Source: DATKGX01 sp035510555 (lineage in GTDB: Bacteria; Patescibacteriota; Microgenomatia; Levybacterales; UBA12049). Taken from it: a DNA stretch of 7,240 nucleotides. Under the pieces are notes generated by a model. It was not told where the DNA came from. It saw nothing but the letters and a program-made list of their open reading frames with translations, and made no database searches. Below, piece by piece: positions 1 to 6,445 of the stretch. How positions within the stretch are numbered: position 1 is the stretch's first letter; each line of letters opens with the position of its first letter. Location: NCBI GenBank assembly GCA_035510555.1, contig DATKGX010000007.1, positions 1 to 7,240 of the forward strand. The letters run 5' to 3'. The translations under genes were made by a program, and so were the position numbers.

Positions 1-1953
1 TAACTCTGTTTGTTTTTGGTAAGAGATGCTGCCGTCATAGTTGGAAACTTTGAGAATCGGATCTAAATCAACTCTTTTACCTAAGTTTGCAATGGTGCCA
101 TAAACAGTGGCCATGTCGGTCATTTTCACTTCAGCCGCGCCCAAGGTCAGCGACAAGCCGTATTGGTCAGGATTACCCCAAGTAGTGATACCCATTTTTT
201 TGGCGGTAGCTACCATCGCCGGGATGCCAATTTTTTGCAAAGTTTTAACTGCCGGAATGTTAAATGAGTTGGCAAAAGCAATCCGTAAGGGCACTCTGCC
301 GTGAAATTTTCCGTCATAATTAACCGGTGAGTAAGGCGCAGAGCCTAAAATTTGGTAAGTAATCGGAGAATCATCGAGAATGCTGGCGGCGGTAAAGCCG
401 TCGGACAGAGCGGCCGAATAAGTGACAACCTTAATTGAAGAGCCGGGTTGTCTTAAAGCAGTGGTCAAATTAACATTACCACCATTCTGATTAGCGTAAT
501 CGGCACTTCCAACCATTGCCAAAATGTCGCCATTACCTGGATTTGTCACCAGGGCGGCGCCATTAGTCAAATTTAGATAAGCATCATTATTAACTTCGTC
601 TGAAACAATTTGTTGGACGTCTTGCTGCAGGTTTAAATCAAGGCTGGTGGTAACATTCAAACCGCCTTTCTCAACCAGTGCCAAGCCGTATCTTTGCACC
701 AGCAAATCCTTAACGTACATTACAAAATGCGGAGCATAAATTGGTGTTTGCGGAAGCTGAAAAGTTAAAGTTTCGCTCAAAGCTTGATCATCTTGTTTCT
801 GGGAAATGTAATTAAGTTGGTACATTTTACCTAAAACTTCTTTCTGTCTTTGTTTCCAAAGCGTTGGATTGTCTCCGTAAGGAGAATAAGTAGTTGGGGC
901 TTGGGGCATACCGGCTAAGAAAGCACTCTGGGCCAAATCTAAATCCTTGACGTTTTTACCAAAATAAGTTTCGGAAGCCGCTTCAATCCCCCAAGCTGTT
1001 CCCCCATATGGCACCTGGTTAAAATACATTTCCAAAATCTGGTTTTTGGAGTAAAGTCTTTCCGCCCAAAAGGCCAGTACAATCTCTTTAATTTTACGGG
1101 TAATGCTTACCTCCGGGGTTAAAAGCGTAGATTTTATCAGTTGTTGCGTGATGGTTGAGCCGCCCTGGATTGGCTGGCCGGAAAGGTCGGCGACAGCCGC
1201 CCGCAAAATGCCGTTTATATCAAAACCGGGATTAGTATAAAAATCTTTATCTTCAATTGCGATGGTGGCATTGACAAGATTTTTAGGAACGGAATTCAAA
1301 GGCACCAAAGTTCGATTTTCGTTGGCATAAATTTGATATAAAAGTGTGCCGTTGCGGTCGAAAATTTTGGTCGTTTGCGGGAAAGCCCTTTCGGTTAAAA
1401 GTTTGGGATTAGGTAAGCTCATCAGGAATGTATAAATTGCAAAAGGCAGAAGAATAAAAATAACGCAGAATAAAAAACCAACCACGAAATATTTCAACTT
1501 CAAATTAAAATGTCTTGGGGATGGATAGAGGGCGAGCACTACTTCTTTGGTGTCTTTTTTAGGCGTTAGGCTTTCCTTTCTAGCTAGTTTTGGAAATTTA
1601 AACTTAATCTTAAACTTAGATTTGAATTTAAGCTTGAGCTTAATCTGCTTAATCCGTTTAATAAATTTTGTCCTATCTCTTAATTTCCGTCTGAAGTTTT
1701 TCGCCAAAAGCAACAGTTTAAAGTGGGTTAATCTAAGTTGATTGGTGAGTTTTTTAGAAATATCTTTGCTTTGAGATAAAATTCTTTTAAGAAACTTATA
1801 AAGTGTTCGGTAAATAAAAATAATTACACCCAGAAGAAGTTTTAGTAAAACGACAATTGTTTTGACAATAAGACCAAGGCAAAGAAGCACGGCATCGCCA
1901 ATGGTCGTTAAAACCAAGATTGATGTATTAATTGCAGCAATCAGTAATTTCAT
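1..1953 (-). CDS. Class A penicillin-binding protein (GT51 glycosyltransferase + transpeptidase), 3' end cut by window edge
   Basis: Reading the minus strand from the ATG at 1953 gives 651 uninterrupted codons to the left edge. The product is a bifunctional peptidoglycan synthase that polymerises lipid II and cross-links stem peptides outside the membrane. Residues 4-48 are strongly hydrophobic (one or two membrane segments). Residues 50-150 are very basic, and 104-122 alternate Lys with hydrophobic residues. Residues 155-179 form the main membrane anchor. GT51 motifs follow: IEDKDF with catalytic Glu234, GGSTITQQ (264-271), RKIKE (286-290), NQILEMYFN (304-312) and LAGMPQAP (346-353). Transpeptidase motifs are SSIK (Ser505, Lys508) and SFN (563-565). 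The KTG box would lie beyond the edge. Odd points: the His of GT51 motif 1 (EDxxFxxHxG) is Asn241, and the roughly 150-residue N-terminal extension is absent from its neighbour. It lies 58 bp downstream of its paralogue, has its own candidate promoter, and shows no clear Shine-Dalgarno. The family call is certain; its specific cellular role is not. Confidence 0.95.
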   Translation of the reverse strand, partial: MKLLIAAINTSILVLTTIGDAVLLCLGLIVKTIVVLLKLLLGVIIFIYRTLYKFLKRILSQSKDISKKLTNQLRLTHFKLLLLAKNFRRKLRDRTKFIKRIKQIKLKLKFKSKFKIKFKFPKLARKESLTPKKDTKEVVLALYPSPRHFNLKLKYFVVGFLFCVIFILLPFAIYTFLMSLPNPKLLTERAFPQTTKIFDRNGTLLYQIYANENRTLVPLNSVPKNLVNATIAIEDKDFYTNPGFDINGILRAAVADLSGQPIQGGSTITQQLIKSTLLTPEVSITRKIKEIVLAFWAERLYSKNQILEMYFNQVPYGGTAWGIEAASETYFGKNVKDLDLAQSAFLAGMPQAPTTYSPYGDNPTLWKQRQKEVLGKMYQLNYISQKQDDQALSETLTFQLPQTPIYAPHFVMYVKDLLVQRYGLALVEKGGLNVTTSLDLNLQQDVQQIVSDEVNNDAYLNLTNGAALVTNPGNGDILAMVGSADYANQNGGNVNLTTALRQPGSSIKVVTYSAALSDGFTAASILDDSPITYQILGSAPYSPVNYDGKFHGRVPLRIAFANSFNIPAVKTLQKIGIPAMVATAKKMGITTWGNPDQYGLSLTLGAAEVKMTDMATVYGTIANLGKRVDLDPILKVSNYDGSISYQKQTEL

Positions 1954-1967
1954 AATGAGCAAATAAG

Positions 1968-2003
1968 CTCGCTGATTATACTATAGGAATAGTGTTTTGG
2001 GAA
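1968..2003 (-). promoter_or_regulatory. Candidate promoter for the downstream PBP gene
   Basis: On the minus strand a perfect TATAAT (1980-1975) lies 17 bp downstream of a weak -35 box TTCCCA (2003-1998, four of six matches). Transcription would start near 1968, giving a leader of about 15 nt before the ATG at 1953. That leader holds a small GAGC/GCTC stem (1957-1960 with 1967-1970) and no Shine-Dalgarno. The second PBP could therefore be expressed separately as well as by read-through from the upstream PBP. Confidence 0.5.
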
Positions 2004-2011
2004 GCCCAAGT

Positions 2012-4210
2012 TTAGTGTGTTGGTGTGGGGGTTGGGCTGGGCATTAAATTAGGGTGGGGGCAAGTCGTACAAAACTTATCGCCGGTTGGATCGGTGTAGA
2101 CAGTTTCCGTTTTAGTTTCCAAATTATCCGTTTGCCCTTTGGCAGGTAAATCTTGGGTAGTTTTATCTACCTGTGTATCGCCGGTGGTAATTTGGCCTCT
2201 CGTATTTTCGGTGCCTTTAAGGATATATTCAAATCTAGTTGGGCAAGTGGCTCCGGCAACTGCAGTAGGCAGTCCCGTGTCAGAACAGACTGCTTTTTGG
2301 ATAATGCCCGGAGGCCTGGATATCGGCTCCGGCACACGGTCTTTTAAAAGGCGTGACATAATGTCGTTCCAAATTGGCGCCGCGCCGGTAATTCCGGAGA
2401 CCAGTCCGCTCATTTGCGAATTATCATCATTTCCAACCCAGGCAGCTACCAAAAGCGATGGTGTGTAGCCAATAGTCCAATTATCGCGGAAGTCATTAGT
2501 CGTGCCGGTTTTGACCGAAACCGTTTGCCCGGTAATTTTCAGCTCCGAGTTATCGCCAAATTCCATTAACCTCGCTCCATTATCGGCCAAAATATCGGAA
2601 ATAATAAAGGCGACTCCATCAGGCAGCACTTTCTGGCCAAAAATCGGACTCAAAGGCGGTTTGTATTCTTCTAAAACTTTCCCGTTTTTGTCGGTCACTT
2701 TTAAAATCGGATGCAGGTCAATCCGGTATCCCGAGTTGGCAAAGACCCCAAAAGCGGTGGCCATATCCACCATTTTAACTTCGGCTCCGCCCAAAGTTAA
2801 AGACAGTCCGTATCTCTCTGGGTTCGTAAACGTGGTGATGCCCATCGCCGAAGCCGTGGCAACCATCGCATTGACGCCATTTAGCTCCAGCATTTTTACC
2901 GCCGGAATATTGAAAGAATTGCCAAGCGCGTAGCGCAGCTGTACTAATCCATGCCATTTGCCGTCGTAATTGAGCGGACAATAATTTTGTCCGCCTTGGT
3001 TTGGGAAACAAATCGGCTGGTCAATAAAAGTGGTGGCGGCATTATAACCGTTCAAGAGTCCGACTGCGTAGTTGATAGGCTTAATCGAAGAGCCGGGTTG
3101 CCTAAGGGAGGTAGCGATGTTGACGTTGCCAGCGATGGCGTTGTCGAAATAATCTTTGCTGCCAACCATGGCTAGAATTTCTCCGTTGGCAGGGTCGGTC
3201 ACTAAAGAGGCGCCGTTAGTAACATGGTAATAAGTCGGCAATTTATCAACCTCCGTTGCCACAGCCTCTTGGGCAAAATTCTGGATATCTAAATCCAGGC
3301 TGGTGATAACTTTTAAGCCGCCTTCTTCAACCCTTTGTTCTCCGTACTTGGCGATCAAAAGGTCTTTAATGTAAAGCACAAAATGAGGAGCCTGGATATT
3401 ATTAGTGAATTTTTTGTATTTCAAATCTTCTTTTTCGGCGGCTTGTTCCTGGGTTTTAGTGATGTATCCTTGATCTTGCATTGCCTGCAAAACTACAACT
3501 TGCCGGTCCTTGCCTTCTTCCGGATGGGCGCCAAACGGAGAAAACTGCGTCGGCGCTTGCGGGAGTCCAGCTAAGAGCGCGCTTTGGGCTAAATCCAAAT
3601 CTTTGGCGGGTTTGCCAAAATAGGTTTCGCTTGCCGCTTCCACTCCATAAGACGTACCGCCATAAGGAGTTTGGTTAAGATACATTTCCAAAATCTGATT
3701 TTTGGAGTAGACAACTTCGGTGGCAAACGCCAAAATTACTTCTTTGATTTTGCGTAAAATTGTTTGCTGCTGGGTTAAAAGGCTGTTTTTAACCAGCTGC
3801 TGGGTAAGAGTTGAGCCGCCTTGGATTTGCTGGTGCAAAACGATTGAAAGGGAGGCTCTGGCAATCCCGCGAAGATCAATAGCGCCGTGTTGATAAAAAC
3901 TGCGGTCTTCAATAGCAATGGTGGCTTCCTGCATATATTTTGGAATGCTCGACAAGGGAATGAAGCTTTGGTTTTTCTTATCATAAATGTTATATAAGAG
4001 TTTTCCGTTGCGGTCATAAATTAGTGTTGACTGTGGATTAGAAGAGCTGCCAAGTTTTGTAGGAAGGGGTAAATCGCGCAAAATAAAATAATAAAAAGAA
4101 GCAACAAATAGAGCCAAGATTATGGCCACAGCAATATTTCTTTTTGACTTGCTTTTACGTTTCAAATCCTTAACTAATTTGGTAAGAAAGATTCTTTTTG
4201 GGAGCTCCAT
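2012..4210 (-). CDS. Class A penicillin-binding protein (GT51 glycosyltransferase + transpeptidase), complete
   Basis: This is a 732-residue bifunctional peptidoglycan synthase, normal in length for the PBP1A family. Residues 1-24 are cytoplasmic and basic, and 25-44 form the single membrane anchor. GT51 domain: IEDRSFYQH with Glu101 and His108, GGSTLTQQ (131-138), RKIKE (153-157), NQILEMYLN (171-179) and LAGLPQAP (213-220). Transpeptidase domain: SSIK (nucleophile Ser374, Lys377), SFN (432-434) and KTGT (567-570), so both activities look intact. After the transpeptidase comes a tail with C642 and C656 (a CSDTG...C arrangement common in Gram-positive-type class A PBPs), a Thr/Gln/Lys-rich stretch, a CTTC pair (714-717), and a Pro/Thr-rich end (PSPTPTPTH). 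The ATG at 4210 is chosen because an extended -10 promoter sits just upstream, leaving a leader of about 4 nt. It is divergent from the CvpA-CAP gene and directly upstream of a second class A PBP, which it resembles along its whole catalytic length. Confidence 0.97.
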   Translation of the reverse strand: MELPKRIFLTKLVKDLKRKSKSKRNIAVAIILALFVASFYYFILRDLPLPTKLGSSSNPQSTLIYDRNGKLLYNIYDKKNQSFIPLSSIPKYMQEATIAIEDRSFYQHGAIDLRGIARASLSIVLHQQIQGGSTLTQQLVKNSLLTQQQTILRKIKEVILAFATEVVYSKNQILEMYLNQTPYGGTSYGVEAASETYFGKPAKDLDLAQSALLAGLPQAPTQFSPFGAHPEEGKDRQVVVLQAMQDQGYITKTQEQAAEKEDLKYKKFTNNIQAPHFVLYIKDLLIAKYGEQRVEEGGLKVITSLDLDIQNFAQEAVATEVDKLPTYYHVTNGASLVTDPANGEILAMVGSKDYFDNAIAGNVNIATSLRQPGSSIKPINYAVGLLNGYNAATTFIDQPICFPNQGGQNYCPLNYDGKWHGLVQLRYALGNSFNIPAVKMLELNGVNAMVATASAMGITTFTNPERYGLSLTLGGAEVKMVDMATAFGVFANSGYRIDLHPILKVTDKNGKVLEEYKPPLSPIFGQKVLPDGVAFIISDILADNGARLMEFGDNSELKITGQTVSVKTGTTNDFRDNWTIGYTPSLLVAAWVGNDDNSQMSGLVSGITGAAPIWNDIMSRLLKDRVPEPISRPPGIIQKAVCSDTGLPTAVAGATCPTRFEYILKGTENTRGQITTGDTQVDKTTQDLPAKGQTDNLETKTETVYTDPTGDKFCTTCPHPNLMPSPTPTPTH

Positions 4211-4213
4211 TTA

Positions 4214-4249
4214 TCCATTAATAATATCACCATTCCAAGTGCCTGACAA
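4214..4249 (-). promoter_or_regulatory. Promoter for the upstream PBP gene, minus strand
   Basis: On the minus strand TTGTCA (4249-4244, five of six consensus matches) is followed after 17 bp by TATTAT (4226-4221), preceded by an extended -10 TGA (4229-4227). The predicted transcription start near 4214 is about 4 nt before the ATG at 4210, leaving no room for a Shine-Dalgarno. The -35 hexamer overlaps the -35 box of the divergent promoter by five bases. Confidence 0.65.
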
Positions 4250-4279
4250 TGTTTCTGGGGAGTTGCTATAATTACTTTA
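4243..4279 (+). promoter_or_regulatory. Promoter for the CvpA-CAP gene, plus strand, predicted leaderless
   Basis: CTGACA (4243-4248, five of six matches) and a perfect TATAAT (4267-4272) are separated by 18 bp. Transcription is expected to start about 7 nt after the -10, at 4279, which is the A of the ATG. The message would be leaderless. The promoter probably also drives pgk, which follows 2 bp after the stop codon. Confidence 0.7.
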
Positions 4280-5313
4280 TGAGTGTTTCTTCGATTTTGA
4301 CAATAATTACTTCTTTATACATTCCGGTATTAGGGCTTAACTGGATCGACATTTTTGTGCTCGTAATTTTATTTTTCTACGCTATTGAGGGCTTTGCTTT
4401 AGGAGTTTTAGTGGCTACAGTTGATTTTTTAAGTTTTGCACTGTCATTTTTAGCCGGTATCACCTTCTATGGGCGTATTGCCACATTGTTAGTTAAATTT
4501 TTGCCGATTTCGCATGGTTTTGCCAACGCCATCGGTTTTTTCCTAGTGGCGGTGCTGGCGGAAATTATTGCTAACCTAATTCTTAAAATTCTGATTTCAA
4601 ATGTATCACTATTTCGTCTCTTTATTCCAAGGCTTGGTCCAGTCAAAATAGTCAGTAAGCTATTAGGGATTATTCCGGGACTTTGCTCGGGACTTTTGCT
4701 ATCGTCTTTCATTTTAAGCTTAATTATTGCTTTGCCGTTCTCGCTTTTTTTACAGCAGTCAATTCTTAACGCTAAAATCGGTAGCGTTTTGGTTGCCAAC
4801 ACGCAAGGATTTGCCAAAAATTGGAATAATATTTTTGGCGGAGCGGTCAATGATACTTTGTCTTTCTTAACGATTGAACCGCAAAGCAACGAAAGCGTTA
4901 ACCTTAATTTTAAAGTTAAAAATGCGGCGGTTGATGTTGGGGCCGAACAGCAAATGTTCAAACTAGTCAACAATGAACGCGTAGCACAGGGGATTGCGGC
5001 GCTGTCTTTTTCACAAAACTTGACCGATGTAGGCACGGCTCATTGCGAAGATATGTTTGCCAGAGGTTATTTTTCGCACAATACGCCCGAAGGGCTGACG
5101 CCTTTTGACCGGATGGCAGAGGCAAACATCACCTTTAATTTTGCCGGTGAAAATTTGGCTTTAGCGCCAAGCGTTAATTTGGCGATGAAGGGATTGATGC
5201 AAAGCCCCGGTCATAAAGAAAATATTTTGTCCAAAGATTTCCGCAAAATCGGGATTGGCGTGGTTAATGGCGGAGTTTTCGGAGAAATGTTTTGTCAGGA
5301 GTTCACAGATTAA
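4279..5313 (+). CDS. CvpA-family membrane domain fused to an extracytoplasmic CAP (YkwD/SCP-like) domain
   Basis: This 344-residue fusion protein has residues 21-160 typical of CvpA-family membrane proteins. An NWIDI start is followed by several hydrophobic helices (about 22-46, 48-64, 82-108, 128-158) and a Gly/Pro-containing IIPG turn. A linker of about 60 residues leads to a CAP domain (about 222-344) with the family marks: LVNNER (229-234), His255 in AHCEDM, FSHNTPEG with His267, GENLA with Glu291, SPGHKENIL with His312, and a closing GIGVV and MFCQEF. The CAP domain should sit on the outer face of the membrane. CAP proteins are often secreted, and the biochemical role of bacterial YkwD-type members is poorly fixed. 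The ATG at 4279 is preferred to the in-frame ATG at 4249, because the earlier codon lies between the -35 and -10 boxes and could not be transcribed. Divergence from two peptidoglycan synthases suggests an envelope role; this is inference. Confidence 0.9.
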   Translation: MSVSSILTIITSLYIPVLGLNWIDIFVLVILFFYAIEGFALGVLVATVDFLSFALSFLAGITFYGRIATLLVKFLPISHGFANAIGFFLVAVLAEIIANLILKILISNVSLFRLFIPRLGPVKIVSKLLGIIPGLCSGLLLSSFILSLIIALPFSLFLQQSILNAKIGSVLVANTQGFAKNWNNIFGGAVNDTLSFLTIEPQSNESVNLNFKVKNAAVDVGAEQQMFKLVNNERVAQGIAALSFSQNLTDVGTAHCEDMFARGYFSHNTPEGLTPFDRMAEANITFNFAGENLALAPSVNLAMKGLMQSPGHKENILSKDFRKIGIGVVNGGVFGEMFCQEFTD

Positions 5314-5315
5314 AG

Positions 5316-6392
5316 ATGAAAGATTTGCGGAGCGTTAAAAACGCGGATGTTAAAAACAAAACGGTAATGCTTAGGGCGGATTTGGATGTTCCGATTCAAT
5401 CCTCACAGATTGCTGATGATACTAGGTTGAAAGCCTGGTTTCCGACTTTACAATATCTCCTAGAAGAAGGAGCAACTATTATAATAGTCGGACATTTGGG
5501 CCGTCCGGAATCAAAAATCGAGAATCGAGAATCAAGAATCGAGAATGGCGAGAAGAAGTTTAGCTTAGAACCAATAGCAAAGTGGTTGAGTCAAAAGTTC
5601 AAAGCGCAAAAATTAAAAGAGACGAAGGTTGGGGAATTTGGTGGGTGGGAGATTACGGACAAGATTTTTCTTTTGGAAAATATCCGCTTCTACCAAGAAG
5701 AAGAGAAAAACGATCCGCAATTTGCCAAAAGATTAGCTTCAATCGCGCAAGTTTATGTTAATGATGCGTTCGCTTCTTCGCACCGAGCGCATGCCTCAAT
5801 CGTCGGCATCACCAAATTTTTGCCTTCATTTGCGGGTTTAAGATTATTGGAAGAAGTAAAAGTTCTCTCGCAAGTTTTGGAAAATCCGAAGCGGCCTTTG
5901 GGGGTGGTGATTGGTGGCGCAAAAATCGAGACCAAGCTGCCGTTGGTTGAGGAAATGCACGGCTTTGCAGACTATATTCTAGTCGGTGGGGAAATTGTCG
6001 AAAATGACAAAGTTCTTCTCAAAATTGCGCATGAAAGAGTGCATAGTAAGTCAATTTTGTTGATGGCGGATACAATTGAGAATAAGCAGGAGATTACTCT
6101 AAGAAGTGTCGAAAACTTTCTGCAGGTTCTCAAAAATGCGCAGACGATTGTGTGGAACGGGCCGCTGGGGCAAATCGAAGATGAAAAATATCAAGCCGGA
6201 ACGCAAACTCTAGCTGAAGGGATTGTTAAAATTCCGGCGTTCACGATTGTCGGGGGAGGAGACACCATCGGATTTTTGAAAAAGAAAAACTTACTCAAAC
6301 AATTTTCTTTTGTCTCCACCGGCGGTGGTGCAATGCTAGAATTCCTCGCCGGGGAATACCTGCCGGGACTGGTCGCTTTAGAACAGAAATAA
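5316..6392 (+). CDS. pgk: Phosphoglycerate kinase, compact form
   Basis: The product transfers the acyl phosphate of 1,3-bisphosphoglycerate to ADP, giving 3-phosphoglycerate and ATP in cytoplasmic glycolysis. It has 358 residues, against a usual length of about 390-420. Visible family motifs: RADLDVP (20-26), DDTRL with Arg37, GHLGRP (59-64), ENIRF with Arg124, VNDAF and HRAHAS with Arg157, GGAK with Lys203, VWNGPLG (279-285) with Glu288, GGGDT (313-317) and STGGGA (334-339). Oddities: the usual Asn of DFNVP is Asp24; residues 66-80 are an extra loop encoded by a 7-bp tandem repeat; and the C-domain region between the VGG (223-225) and VWNGP is about 50-60 residues, where I would expect near 100. 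The ATG at 5316 is chosen because homologous sequence begins there. An earlier in-frame TTG at 5292 lies inside the upstream gene. AGGAG at 5297-5301 is an unusually distant possible Shine-Dalgarno (14 nt). It follows the CvpA-CAP stop by 2 bp, suggesting co-transcription and coupling. Confidence 0.97.
   Translation: MKDLRSVKNADVKNKTVMLRADLDVPIQSSQIADDTRLKAWFPTLQYLLEEGATIIIVGHLGRPESKIENRESRIENGEKKFSLEPIAKWLSQKFKAQKLKETKVGEFGGWEITDKIFLLENIRFYQEEEKNDPQFAKRLASIAQVYVNDAFASSHRAHASIVGITKFLPSFAGLRLLEEVKVLSQVLENPKRPLGVVIGGAKIETKLPLVEEMHGFADYILVGGEIVENDKVLLKIAHERVHSKSILLMADTIENKQEITLRSVENFLQVLKNAQTIVWNGPLGQIEDEKYQAGTQTLAEGIVKIPAFTIVGGGDTIGFLKKKNLLKQFSFVSTGGGAMLEFLAGEYLPGLVALEQK
5516..5543 (+). repeat. 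Tandem heptamer repeat (AATCGAG x4) inside pgk
   Basis: Four head-to-tail 7-bp units start at 5516, 5523, 5530 and 5537. Three are AATCGAG and the third is AATCAAG. A degenerate fifth unit (AATGGCGAG) follows. The repeat encodes a charged loop (KIENRESRIEN) immediately after the GHLGRP motif of PGK, where most homologues have a shorter turn. Because the unit is not a multiple of three, any gain or loss of one unit would shift the reading frame. Confidence 0.9.
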
Positions 6393-6407
6393 CCTCAAAT
6401 CTTATAG

Positions 6408-6443
6408 TTGACAAGATAATCATGCTTTGATATAGTCCATGTG
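6408..6443 (+). promoter_or_regulatory. Strong promoter for the 110-residue hypothetical gene
   Basis: A perfect TTGACA (6408-6413) is followed by a 17-bp spacer and TATAGT (6431-6436), with an extended -10 TGA at 6428-6430. The predicted transcription start is near 6443, only about 3 nt before the ATG at 6446. The 53-bp gap after pgk (6393-6445) contains this promoter and no recognisable terminator hairpin. Confidence 0.75.
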
Positions 6444-6445
6444 CT

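Noticed and set aside
1547..1741. Plus-strand open frame with a striking Leu/Asn/Ser hydrophobic repeat pattern
   Set aside because: It is the antisense shadow of the lysine/hydrophobic linker of the minus-strand PBP; the pattern comes from AAG/AAA codons read backwards, and no promoter or ribosome site precedes it.
1997..2009. TTGGG-AAG-CCCAA hairpin just after the stop of the complete PBP, as a terminator
   Set aside because: The stem is only five base pairs and no U-rich tract follows on the minus strand, so an intrinsic terminator is not supported.
2502..2933. 143-codon plus-strand open frame
   Set aside because: Antisense to the transpeptidase domain of the complete PBP. A similar antisense frame (107-304) appears at the matching place of the paralogue, as expected for a shadow of conserved sequence.
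4249..4278. Upstream in-frame ATG at 4249 as start of the CvpA-CAP protein
   Set aside because: It falls between the -35 and -10 boxes of the gene's own promoter, so it should not be in the transcript; the extra ten residues add no family similarity.
4467..5036. 189-codon minus-strand open frame
   Set aside because: It lies wholly inside the CvpA-CAP gene, whose protein has clear family motifs; the antisense translation has no recognisable domain or start signals.
5292..5315. TTG at 5292 as start of PGK
   Set aside because: It overlaps the end of the CvpA-CAP gene and adds eight residues before the point where PGK similarity begins; the ATG at 5316 is better.
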